A stretch of 35,536 nt of DNA from Synergistaceae bacterium. GTDB taxonomy: Bacteria; Synergistota; Synergistia; Synergistales; Aminobacteriaceae. The stretch's first letter is position 1. Each line of letters starts with the position of its first letter. This document shows positions 24,001-32,072 of the stretch, one piece after another. The stretch is from contig JAISLU010000101.1 in the NCBI GenBank assembly GCA_031277095.1, positions 1 through 35,536 of the forward strand. Direction: 5' to 3'. The position numbers and the translations under genes are program-made. Below the pieces are notes generated by a model. That model was not told the origin of the DNA and searched no databases. It worked only from the letters and a program-made list of their open reading frames with translations.

Positions 24001-24891
24001 ATGAAAAGACACCTGAAGTGGATTTGCGCCCTGTTGCTCGTGGTGATTTTGGGGGCTTTCGGTTTCACCTTCGTGGTGAGAGAGGGGACGTGCGCCATCG
24101 TGTCCCGCTTCGGAAAGATACGCGAGGTCTGCGAGGAGGCCGGTCTGAGGTTCAGACTCCCCTGGCCGGCGGAGAACGTCATCGACCTCGACACGCGAAG
24201 CCAGTACCTGGACTCCGGGTACACGGAAACCCTGACTCACGACAAGAAAAACGTCATTCTGCAGACCTACATGGTTTGGAAGATAGCCGATCCTTCGCTG
24301 TTTTACACCAGTATCGGCGACATGGAGACCGCCCGTCAGTACCTGAACGACCTGCTGGCCAACGCGAAAAACGGTGTGATGGGCGGTTATGAACTATCCT
24401 CCCTCGTGTCGGTCAAGTCCGAGGACATACGGCTGGACGAAATCGAGAGAGGCATACAGGCGATGGTGACGTCCAGAGCGCGGGAAAATTACGGTATCCG
24501 TGTCGAGACAGTACAGATCAAGAGGTTGGCGCTGCCCAACTCCAACGTGGAGAGCGTATTCGAGCAGATGCGCACCGAGCGCCAAAAATATGTGACGCAA
24601 CTGCTCTCCGAGGGTGAACGGGACGCGACCATCATCCGAAGCAAAGCGGACGCTGACGCGGCGCAGATCATAGCGGATGGCCAGGCTCGGGCGGCGGTCA
24701 TCGAGGCCGAAACCGAAAAGCGGGTCGCGGAGATTTATGCGGGAGCCTATGAAAAGAACCCCGAGCTTTTCACATTTCTCAAGCGTCTCACGGCTCTGGA
24801 AGAATCGGTGGGCGACAAAACGGTACTGATTATCAACAGCGAAGAATCCCCTTTCAGCGTGTTGACCGACAAACAGAAAAGACACGACTGA
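24001..24891 (+). CDS. hflC: HflC-family SPFH protein
   Basis: 296 residues: a single N-terminal membrane anchor (about 7-26), then the SPFH domain (Val-Arg-Glu-Gly-Thr-Cys-Ala-Ile-Val, Gly-Leu-Arg-Phe-Arg-Leu-Pro-Trp-Pro) and a long C-terminal helix. The segment Ser-Glu-Gly-Glu-Arg-Asp-Ala-Thr-Ile-Ile-Arg-Ser-Lys-Ala-Asp-Ala is the HflC hallmark. In E. coli, HflC and HflK form a large cage that surrounds and restrains the FtsH protease. Here no ftsH is adjacent; the partners are two further SPFH proteins and a cation ATPase. The Shine-Dalgarno is weak (GGGAG, 15 nt away), so expression may be low. Confidence 0.9.
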   Translation: MKRHLKWICALLLVVILGAFGFTFVVREGTCAIVSRFGKIREVCEEAGLRFRLPWPAENVIDLDTRSQYLDSGYTETLTHDKKNVILQTYMVWKIADPSLFYTSIGDMETARQYLNDLLANAKNGVMGGYELSSLVSVKSEDIRLDEIERGIQAMVTSRARENYGIRVETVQIKRLALPNSNVESVFEQMRTERQKYVTQLLSEGERDATIIRSKADADAAQIIADGQARAAVIEAETEKRVAEIYAGAYEKNPELFTFLKRLTALEESVGDKTVLIINSEESPFSVLTDKQKRHD

Positions 24892-24896
24892 CAAAT

Positions 24897-25859
24897 ATGC
24901 AAGAAGATAAATGGGAACACAAACTGAGCAAGGTTTTCGATGGGAGCGTAAAATTTCTGAAACCCCTTCTGGCTGCGGTCTGCCTTGTCTCGCTGCTGTT
25001 CTCGTGCACCTATAAAGTAGAAAGCGACGAGATCGCGGTGGTGCTGCGCTTTGGGCGGCTGACGGGAGAGAACCCCGCGGATCGGATAAAAAGGCCCGGG
25101 CTGCACTTCGCCTTTCCCCACGTCATCGACGAGGTCGTCAAGATCCCCGTCGGCAAGGTGAGACAGGTCACGGTCGCGACCCATTATGCGAAGGGCAACG
25201 CCATCGACATCGACGTCAACCGCAACGGATACCTGATTACGGGCGACAACAACATTTTGCTGGTCGAGGCCGCCGTCAAATACCGGATCGGCGATCCCCT
25301 AGCCTACGCTCTATATCACGGAGACGCGGCGCGGGTCATCGACGGGACGGTGAGCGGCGTTTTACAGAGACAGGTTTCGCGTCTGGACGTGGACGCGCTG
25401 CTCACAACCGGCAAAGTACAGCTTGCGGAGGATGTCCGGCGCGGTGCGCAGACGCTTCTGGATGCCGTGAAAAGCGGCGTGATCCTGACAAACGTGGAAC
25501 TGACGGCCCTCACTCCGCCGGAGGAGGTCATGTCCGACTTCAACGCGGTGATCGCGGCGGCGGCGCAGAAAGAAACCTCGATTCAGCAGGCGAACGGATA
25601 CCGCGTCAACACGCTGCCGACCGCGCAGTCCAAGGCACAGCAGCTTGTGGAGAACGCCAAAAGCCGTCAAAACGAGGCGCTCGCCGGGGCATGGACGGAT
25701 ATCGCCGCGTTCGATGGCCTGTACGCCCGGTACGCGCAAAACCCGGACGTGGTGACCGAGGGCGTCTTCCGCAGTCGCGTGGGCGCTCTCCTGTCGAGGA
25801 TGCGGGTTGTCGTTCGCGGGAATGAGGATGAAATCGGTCCGCGCCTGTTGTTGCCTTAA
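24897..25859 (+). CDS. hflK: HflK-family SPFH protein
   Basis: 320 residues, 5 nt after hflC and without a clear ribosome binding site, so translation is probably coupled. A basic N-terminal tail is followed by a membrane helix (about 20-37), then the SPFH domain (Val-Glu-Ser-Asp-Glu-Ile-Ala-Val-Val-Leu-Arg-Phe-Gly, Lys-Arg-Pro-Gly-Leu-His-Phe, Tyr-Leu-Ile-Thr-Gly-Asp) and a helical tail with Ala-Ala-Ala-Gln-Lys-Glu. These match HflK and related stomatins, but the Gly-rich N-terminal tail of E. coli HflK is missing. It should pair with HflC in a ring-like membrane assembly. The association with an ATPase gene rather than ftsH is the odd point. Confidence 0.88.
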   Translation: MQEDKWEHKLSKVFDGSVKFLKPLLAAVCLVSLLFSCTYKVESDEIAVVLRFGRLTGENPADRIKRPGLHFAFPHVIDEVVKIPVGKVRQVTVATHYAKGNAIDIDVNRNGYLITGDNNILLVEAAVKYRIGDPLAYALYHGDAARVIDGTVSGVLQRQVSRLDVDALLTTGKVQLAEDVRRGAQTLLDAVKSGVILTNVELTALTPPEEVMSDFNAVIAAAAQKETSIQQANGYRVNTLPTAQSKAQQLVENAKSRQNEALAGAWTDIAAFDGLYARYAQNPDVVTEGVFRSRVGALLSRMRVVVRGNEDEIGPRLLLP

Positions 25860-25899
25860 AAGTAAAAGTACCGGTTCTGAAAGGGAGAAGGCTTGTTTT

Positions 25900-27846
25900 A
25901 TGAGAAAACTCAACCATTCCATAACGTCTATAACCCCCATAACGGAGATAGCGGGGGCGCAGAGTATTTTGTCTCTATCCGAGGAAAAACGATTTTCCGC
26001 GGATATTCTGCAGGCGATGAGCGCCCTCACCTGTCTCGCCGCGGCACAGGTCTACGGGATTCTGAACCCTTCACAGAGCGCGATCGTGGGTCTGATCTAC
26101 CTGATCGGGATACTGATCGTCGGGATTCCAACCACAATCACGGCCATCAAGGGTTTTTTGAGGGAAGAGCTTTGCTCCGCCATGGAGATTTTGGTCACTA
26201 TCGCCATGCTCGTCAGCGTTCTAAACGGTCAGTACGTACTCGCGATCCTGATTCCACTTCTACTCGCTCTTGTGCATTTCCTCGAAGAAAAAAGCATTGT
26301 CGGAGGGCGCGACGCGATCGAAGGATTGAAAAAAATGCAGTCCAACACAGCCATTCGCCTGCAGGATGGAGTTCAGGCGGAGGTCCCCGCAGGGGATTTG
26401 TCCGTGGGGGACGTGATTCTCGTCAAGCCCGGCATGGGGTTTCCCATCGACGGAAAAATCCTTGCGGGCGAGTCCAGCGTCAACCAACAATCCCTCACCG
26501 GCGAATCGTTGCCCTGCGACGTGAAGCCGGGCGACCTCGTTTACGCCGGAACGCTGAACATGCAGGGGGTCTTGACCGTCGAGGTGGAAAAGACCTGTCA
26601 GGACACCTCATTTCATAAGATCGTAAAAATCCTGGAGGAGGTCGAAAAAAGCGCGACACCCGAAAGCCGTATGGCGGACCGTTTTATGGCGTACTATATC
26701 CCTCTGACCTTGACAGCCGCCACTTTGGTGTGGCTTTTCACCAAGCAGGTGGATCGCGCCGTGGCGATTTTGGTGGTTTCCTGTCCCTGCGGACACATGC
26801 TGGTCAGCTCCGCGCCGCTCATAGCTTCTTTGGGGGCTGCTGCCCGGCGCGGCGTGCTGATCAAAAACGCGGAATTCGTCGAAAAACTGGCGCAGGTAGA
26901 GGCCGTTTTCTTCGACAAAACCGGGACTCTGACCAGCGGGGAGATCGTTCTGCAACAGTGTGTTCCGCCGGAGGGCGTCTCGGAGGAGGCGCTGTACGCA
27001 ACGGCGCTTTCGGTCGCCAGACATTCCACGCACCCTGTCTCGGAGGCGATTGTTTCATGCGCGATTGCCTCACACGCGGACATCCCGGACCAAGGAGATT
27101 TTACGGTAACTGAGCGAGCTGGCATGGGAATGGTGGGAGTAAGGGACGGCGACACGGTTTTGTTGGGCAGCGAGGTGTTGTTGTCCTCTTTCGGTGTTCC
27201 GCTGCCAGACGAGGTCGGGACGACGAAAATTGCGACGACAGCCGTTGCGGCGACATCGGCTTACGTTGCCCGAAACGGACGGTTTATGGGAACGATCACT
27301 TTCAGCGACGCATTGCGCGAGAATGCGCCCGAGATGATCGCCTCCCTCAAGCGGATGGGCATAAAGGAAACCTGCCTTTTGACGGGCGATAAAAGCGACG
27401 TGGCGGAGCGAATCAAAGAAGCGTGTACCATAGATGTCGTGAGGTCGCAGATTTTACCGGAGCAAAAACAACAGATTGTCAGGGAAGCCAGAAAATATCA
27501 TAGGGTCGCGTTCGTCGGGGACGGAATCAACGACACTCTCGCGCTGTCCGAGGCCGATGTGGGCATCGCTATGGCTGGCACCGGCAGCGACACGGCGATC
27601 CAAAGCGCCGACATCGTACTCACGGGCGGGCGCCTGGACAACATTCCTTTCGTCATCGACCTCGCCCGGCGGACAAGAGAACTCATACGGCAAAACATTG
27701 CCCTCGCCTTTCTGAGCAGCCTCGTTTTGATCGCTCTCGCCGCCTGCGGCGTCGTCACGGCCCTTTCCGGCGCGGTATTGCACAACGCCGGAGCCTTTAT
27801 TGTCCTCCTCAACAGCGCCAGAGGACGGACTTCAGGAGGGATGTAA
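25900..27846 (+). CDS. P1B-like P-type ATPase with CPC-Gly-His motif
   Basis: 648 residues from the ATG at 25900, behind AAGGGAGAAGG. All P-type ATPase motifs are present: Thr-Gly-Glu-Ser at 200-203, the phosphorylated Asp339 in Asp-Lys-Thr-Gly-Thr, His378-Pro379 (a P1B mark) and Gly-Asp-Gly-Ile-Asn-Asp at 540-545. The transmembrane metal motif is Cys295-Pro-Cys297 followed by Gly-His-Met instead of the usual Ala-Leu. No N-terminal Cys-x-x-Cys metal-binding domain is present. The last helix has His-Asn-Ala-Gly rather than the Asp-containing zinc/cadmium pattern or the Met/Ser copper pattern, so the ion is not predictable. It likely exports a cation. It follows three SPFH genes and its stop directly abuts the deacetylase start. 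Confidence 0.9.
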   Translation: MRKLNHSITSITPITEIAGAQSILSLSEEKRFSADILQAMSALTCLAAAQVYGILNPSQSAIVGLIYLIGILIVGIPTTITAIKGFLREELCSAMEILVTIAMLVSVLNGQYVLAILIPLLLALVHFLEEKSIVGGRDAIEGLKKMQSNTAIRLQDGVQAEVPAGDLSVGDVILVKPGMGFPIDGKILAGESSVNQQSLTGESLPCDVKPGDLVYAGTLNMQGVLTVEVEKTCQDTSFHKIVKILEEVEKSATPESRMADRFMAYYIPLTLTAATLVWLFTKQVDRAVAILVVSCPCGHMLVSSAPLIASLGAAARRGVLIKNAEFVEKLAQVEAVFFDKTGTLTSGEIVLQQCVPPEGVSEEALYATALSVARHSTHPVSEAIVSCAIASHADIPDQGDFTVTERAGMGMVGVRDGDTVLLGSEVLLSSFGVPLPDEVGTTKIATTAVAATSAYVARNGRFMGTITFSDALRENAPEMIASLKRMGIKETCLLTGDKSDVAERIKEACTIDVVRSQILPEQKQQIVREARKYHRVAFVGDGINDTLALSEADVGIAMAGTGSDTAIQSADIVLTGGRLDNIPFVIDLARRTRELIRQNIALAFLSSLVLIALAACGVVTALSGAVLHNAGAFIVLLNSARGRTSGGM

Positions 27847-29202
27847 TTGAGGCGGGGTGCAGGAGCCCACGGCCCTTGCCGGGTCTGGGCGGAACTCAGG
27901 GTTCTTTTTTGTTTTCTGGCGGTTTTTATCGCCTTTTCCGGCTCGGCGGACGCGGGCACGTGCCAGAGAGTCGCGATGACGCGAACCAACATTGTTCTGG
28001 AAAACGGAGGCTCCGTTTCAGTGTGGCGAGCCGATACCTGCCTCGATAGCGTTGACAACGAACTCAAGGCCCTGACGGACAACTACGCTGCCTTGTATAC
28101 GAGGGACGCGGAGGGCGCGAGTTCGCGACTGGACGTTAACGTTGCCTATAGCCGCACGGGAACGTCCTGGCTGTCCTTCATGGTCTCGGCGCGGGTGACG
28201 TTCGAAGGCGAGATTCAGACAACCGCTTTCACCACCCGTACCTACGACATGAACACCGGCGAGCGCATCACTCTGAGAACGTTGTTCGAGGAACAAAGCG
28301 CAGTGTGGGGGCTTCTCGAAGCCGGAGTGCGCAAAGCGTTTTTACGCTATTACCCTGACCTCGGCTGTAACACCCGCGTCATGGAACAGATGCTCCGACG
28401 CGAAAACCTCCATAGGGCGGACTTCACGCTGTACGGTATGTCCCTGATCCTTCATTACCCGGCCTCGCGGCTATTCGAGGGCAAGTCTTCCATTATACAG
28501 GTCCCATTCTACTACCCCGAACTGTACGGGCACATGAGCGCCAAGGCGTTCGAGCAGACCGACAACAAGCGTTACTACCGGATGGTTTCCCTGACCTATG
28601 ACGATGGCCCGGGGGCAGCGACGCCGCGCTTGCTCAACGTGCTGATGGAAAAGGGCGTACGCGCCACATTTTTTATCAGCGGAAGCAACCTTGGGAAAAA
28701 CGCGAACCTCGTACAGCGCCAACGCGACGAGGGCCACGCGATCGGCGGGCACAACTGGCTTCACACGGACACCAGCAATCAACCGATCCAGGCCATCCGT
28801 GCCATCCGCCGCAAGGTGGACGAAGCGTTGACACAAACAACCGGCATTCCCAGCGCCTACAACCGTGCGCCTTATGGGCGGTACGAGCCGCTGGTCGCCT
28901 CGGAGGCCGGGTGGGCCGTCATCCAATGGAGCGTGAACGCGAGCGATTTGTACTGGAAATCTCATCGTTCGCCGGAGGCTGTCGTCAACGCCGTCGCGGA
29001 ACAAACGGAGCATGGAGATATTATTCTATGCCACGACACCCATCCGCGCTGCGATCTTTACACGGGAATGCTCGCCGACAGGCTGGAAAAGGACGGCTAT
29101 CTGTTTTTGACCATCGACGAGATGTTCGCCAAGGACCGCGTGCCTTTCCTGAACAATCTTGTGTACTACCGCTGCGCGGAAGGAGATTTTTCCGAAAAGT
29201 AA
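27847..29202 (+). CDS. Secreted polysaccharide deacetylase with N-terminal PdaC/RsiV-like domain
   Basis: 451 residues starting at TTG immediately after the ATPase stop, with AGGAGG 7 nt upstream. A signal peptide ends near Ala36. Residues about 50-225 resemble the DUF4163/DUF3298 region of PdaC- and RsiV-type proteins. The NodB deacetylase core follows: Thr-Tyr-Asp252-Asp253-Gly-Pro, His302-x3-His306 with Thr-Asp, Arg-Ala-Pro-Tyr-Gly (340-344), Trp-Ser-Val-Asn-Ala-Ser-Asp and His396-Asp397. All metal ligands and catalytic residues are present, so it is probably active on N-acetyl groups of peptidoglycan or another envelope glycan. Coupling to the ATPase links envelope modification with this SPFH/cation system. 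No clear terminator follows. Confidence 0.9.
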   Translation: MRRGAGAHGPCRVWAELRVLFCFLAVFIAFSGSADAGTCQRVAMTRTNIVLENGGSVSVWRADTCLDSVDNELKALTDNYAALYTRDAEGASSRLDVNVAYSRTGTSWLSFMVSARVTFEGEIQTTAFTTRTYDMNTGERITLRTLFEEQSAVWGLLEAGVRKAFLRYYPDLGCNTRVMEQMLRRENLHRADFTLYGMSLILHYPASRLFEGKSSIIQVPFYYPELYGHMSAKAFEQTDNKRYYRMVSLTYDDGPGAATPRLLNVLMEKGVRATFFISGSNLGKNANLVQRQRDEGHAIGGHNWLHTDTSNQPIQAIRAIRRKVDEALTQTTGIPSAYNRAPYGRYEPLVASEAGWAVIQWSVNASDLYWKSHRSPEAVVNAVAEQTEHGDIILCHDTHPRCDLYTGMLADRLEKDGYLFLTIDEMFAKDRVPFLNNLVYYRCAEGDFSEK

Positions 29203-29533
29203 AAGTGTACGCGGCCTGTATCGATCATCCTGCCGCATTGGAGAAAAACTGAACGACATCTCCAAACTACCCGGCTTGATCGGCAAGAATCGGTGGCAGA
29301 CTGTGCTTTGCCCATAATTCCAACTTCAGTAATTCCTGAAAAAATTGTAACGATAATGGACTGGCGTGAAAATTTCTTCGTATTTATGCTTCGCTCGTTT
29401 CTTAAGCATTGGAGTATCCAAAACTCTATATCATATCGATATTTCAATGCCGGAGTAAGAAGATTGAGATAGATAAAGGCTTCCGCTCTACTTATCTTCC
29501 CCGGCATAGCCGAGAGCTTCATTGTTTATCGAG
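29203..29533. other. 331-nt intergenic region between convergent units
   Basis: Between the deacetylase stop and the PHP protein stop. A minus-strand open stretch (about 29522-29211) with an Ile/Leu-rich part crosses it, but it has no ribosome binding site and no recognisable family, and its frame runs into the deacetylase end. A small CGGCTATGCCG hairpin lies near 29506. I see no tRNA, strong terminator or mobile element end. Confidence 0.5.
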
Positions 29534-30376
29534 TCAAAATATAATTTCAGCGGAATGTGGCGCACAATGACTTCCTATTTCCAGAGGTTCTTTACTATAG
29601 AAATCATGATAATCACTGCCACCTGTGCAAAATAAGCCATGACGTGATGCGATCTCCAAAATTTCGTTTTTATTTTCTCCAGAGGCCGTATAATGCTCCA
29701 ACTCCACTCCGGCTAAACCTTCTGAACATAGCGACGGGAGCAGCTCCAAATTGTTTTGTTGCATAGGATGAGCAAGAACAGGAACACCTCCCGCTTCTAC
29801 AATTGCCCTCACAGCATCTCGCGCGTCAAGGTACACAATATCGAAATCACAAGGCCCTTTGTTTTTAAACAGTCGATCATAATCATGAAAAATAGAGGGG
29901 GTTTGCCCGCTGTCCCGTAAATAATGCAAAATATGTTGCTTGTAGATAACGTCGAATGCGTATTCCGCAACGTCGCCCTCAGTTATCCGGTATTTTAGAG
30001 TCTCCCTCAGAATTTCGATCTGTCGTAAAGAATTCCGATGCCTCCGCTCCCGAACAGGTGAACAAAAATCTTGTAATAAAGCATCGCTTTTAAATCCATA
30101 ACCTAAAATATGAACTTTCCTGTTTCGGTTGCTCCTTTGCTCGCGAAAATCGAATGCGGAGATTTCGATCCCCTTTATGAAGCGGATTCCGGTCTGCTTC
30201 GCCAGTGTTTGTGCTTCAATGCAACCGCAGACGGTATCATGATCGGTCAAGGACATATGGGTGATTCCATTCCGCCGCGCGAGAGAAAACAATTCCTTTA
30301 GACCGCGCGGACAGTCGGAAAAAGAACTGTGAATGTGCAAATCAGCCCTGAATACGTGCTCTACCTCTTCTTTCAT
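29534..30376 (-). CDS. PHP-family phosphoesterase of the C-P lyase cluster (PhnPP-like)
   Basis: 280 residues from the ATG at 30376, which overlaps the phnL stop (ATGA). PHP metal ligands are visible: His14-Ile-His16, Asp21, Asp45-His46, Glu71, His89 and a C-terminal Gly-Gly-Ser-Asp-Tyr-His. In the C-P lyase pathway the last step opens 5-phosphoribosyl 1,2-cyclic phosphate; many bacteria use the beta-lactamase-fold PhnP. A PHP-type enzyme from Eggerthella lenta is known to do this step and hydrolyse both ester bonds. No phnP is in the window, so this gene is likely the replacement. The exact product (ribose 5-phosphate and phosphate, or a monoester) is inference. Other PHP esterase roles remain possible. 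Confidence 0.82.
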   Translation of the reverse strand: MKEEVEHVFRADLHIHSSFSDCPRGLKELFSLARRNGITHMSLTDHDTVCGCIEAQTLAKQTGIRFIKGIEISAFDFREQRSNRNRKVHILGYGFKSDALLQDFCSPVRERRHRNSLRQIEILRETLKYRITEGDVAEYAFDVIYKQHILHYLRDSGQTPSIFHDYDRLFKNKGPCDFDIVYLDARDAVRAIVEAGGVPVLAHPMQQNNLELLPSLCSEGLAGVELEHYTASGENKNEILEIASRHGLFCTGGSDYHDFYSKEPLEIGSHCAPHSAEIIF

Positions 30377-31083
30377 AAGTTTCCTTTTCCAGCCTCTCCG
30401 CCGTGAGCCATATTGTAGACATGATCGCACAAACCGCGCATAAAATCGAGATCGTGGAAAATGCCGATCATGGCTGTCCCTTTTTGGATCAATTTTTGAA
30501 GCAATTCTTTGACCAGTTTTTTTGCATCCTCATCCAGAGACGCCGTCGGTTCATCCAAAAGCAAAAGACGCGGGGTTTTCACCATAGCTTTCGCGAGGTT
30601 CAGCCGTAATTTTTCGCCGCCCGAGAACATATACGGATAAATATCCCACAGGGACAACGGCAATTTAAAATAATTCAGCACCTCTTCTGCCGCTTTTTGC
30701 GCCTCTTCTCTTGAAACGCCGGCTTCCAGAGCGGAGTCCTCCACGATCTGACGAGCGGTTACCCTGGGAAGCGTTTCCAAAAACTGTGAAACATACCCGA
30801 TCTCCTGCCTCCGGATTCGCGTAATTTCTCTCTCTGGGATTTTCGTCAAATCAACGCAACCTGCGGTCGGAGAAAAGTAGAAAATTTCTCCGGATTTAAC
30901 GCGATATGTTTGATAAATACACTTTAAAATTGTGGACTTCCCTGAACCAGACGCTCCTGTAATACCCAGAAACTCCTTTTCCCTTAAAGAGAAAGAGACA
31001 TCCCGACAGCCGTCGATGACTCTGCCGGGATTGTACAGATAAAAGTCTTTGCTTAGGTTTCTGACTTGCAAAACGGTGTTCAT
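30373..31083 (-). CDS. phnL: PhnL, C-P lyase ABC-type subunit
   Basis: 236 residues of an ABC ATPase: Walker A Gly-Ala-Ser-Gly-Ser-Gly-Lys-Ser-Thr (about 44-52), the Val-Ser-Gln-Phe-Leu Q-loop characteristic of PhnL, signature Phe-Ser-Gly-Gly-Glu-Lys-Leu-Arg, and Walker B Leu-Leu-Leu-Leu-Asp-Glu-Pro. PhnL is needed for phosphonate use; it is thought to act with the C-P lyase core rather than in transport, together with PhnI in forming the ribosyl phosphonate triphosphate. It is 12 nt after phnD and overlaps the PHP gene by 4 nt. Confidence 0.92.
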   Translation of the reverse strand: MNTVLQVRNLSKDFYLYNPGRVIDGCRDVSFSLREKEFLGITGASGSGKSTILKCIYQTYRVKSGEIFYFSPTAGCVDLTKIPEREITRIRRQEIGYVSQFLETLPRVTARQIVEDSALEAGVSREEAQKAAEEVLNYFKLPLSLWDIYPYMFSGGEKLRLNLAKAMVKTPRLLLLDEPTASLDEDAKKLVKELLQKLIQKGTAMIGIFHDLDFMRGLCDHVYNMAHGGEAGKGNL

Positions 31084-31095
31084 TGTCGTAATCGG

Positions 31096-32007
31096 TTATG
31101 GCTGAAGCAAATCGTTGAGCTCAATGATGTCTCTGTATTCTTCGGGGGAACATTCAAGGTAGCGACCCGTCGGGCTGCCGTGAAACTGGTCGAAATAAGC
31201 CTCATTATTGTAAGCGATGAGAAATTCTTTGACTTTTCTTTTGAGTTCGGGATCAAGCGCCGAACGGATGGTCCATGGAGAACCGGGAATCGGGTTGGAA
31301 GAGTGGATGATTTTTACCGTCTCACCGCTGATATTTCCTACCCTCATCTCCCCGTCGAATGTCATCGATGCGGCTGGCACAAGGTCGACGTCACCGTTGG
31401 CCACGGCCTGCAATCCTGCTTTTTGCGCCCCGGAAAAAAAAACGGACTCAAAAAATACACCGTTCAGGTGAAGATCGTCCATAGTGAGTTTTTCCTCAGG
31501 GAACGCCTTGATGATTTCGTAAGATGGCACCAGATTTCCGGAAGTGGAGTTGGGATCGGCAAAAGCCATAACCTTACCTTTAATGTCCTTTATGGAACGA
31601 ATACTGTCGTCTTTGGCGTTGGCTACCAAATAGGAGACATATGTGGACTGTGATTTATCGGCATTGTTGGCATATACAACAAGAGGTTCCACCGCAACCC
31701 TCTTCAACGCCTGAGCGTAAGTCAGAGGGCCAAAAAGCGCCATATCCGCTTTCCCTGTGCGCATGACCTCTACCGTTCCAATGAAATCGGTGGTATTGAC
31801 CTCCACGACCTTCATTCCGATGGCTTCACTCAATGCGTCCGACAATTGGCTTCTGGCTTCCTTGTACTGGTCCGCGGCTTCACTGGGAAGATAGCAGAGG
31901 ACGAATTCCTTTTTCTCTGCCGCTTCGCAGATATCTCCCCGAAAACCCAAGAAAACCGCCATAAAAGCCATAACCCAAATAATATTCCGTAATCCGCTCT
32001 TGTTCAT
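31096..32007 (-). CDS. phnD: PhnD-like phosphonate/phosphate ABC transporter binding protein
   Basis: 303 residues from the ATG at 32007 (AGGAAGGATC upstream). The signal peptide ends near Cys-Glu-Ala-Ala. The mature part matches the PhnD family: Cys-Tyr-Leu-Pro-Ser-Glu, Gly-Lys-Ala-Asp-Met-Ala-Leu-Phe-Gly-Pro and Phe-Ala-Asp-Pro-Asn-Ser-Thr-Ser-Gly (the Ser-Thr-Ser-Gly loop holds the phosphonate group), then Gly-Ser-Pro-Trp-Thr. It delivers phosphonates to a PhnCE-type transporter, whose genes are not in the window. Its place between phnM and phnL, in the middle of catalytic genes, is unusual. A longer reading to 32271 has no signal peptide at its start. Confidence 0.9.
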   Translation of the reverse strand: MNKSGLRNIIWVMAFMAVFLGFRGDICEAAEKKEFVLCYLPSEAADQYKEARSQLSDALSEAIGMKVVEVNTTDFIGTVEVMRTGKADMALFGPLTYAQALKRVAVEPLVVYANNADKSQSTYVSYLVANAKDDSIRSIKDIKGKVMAFADPNSTSGNLVPSYEIIKAFPEEKLTMDDLHLNGVFFESVFFSGAQKAGLQAVANGDVDLVPAASMTFDGEMRVGNISGETVKIIHSSNPIPGSPWTIRSALDPELKRKVKEFLIAYNNEAYFDQFHGSPTGRYLECSPEEYRDIIELNDLLQP

Positions 32008-32072
32008 AATGATCCTTCCTTTCATGTTTTCATTTTTTGTTGCCCATTTATCGTTACGCCGCACGGACTCCG

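Noticed and set aside
29211-29522. Possible small minus-strand gene after the PHP gene
   Set aside because: No ribosome binding site, no recognised family, and the frame runs into the deacetylase gene on the other strand.
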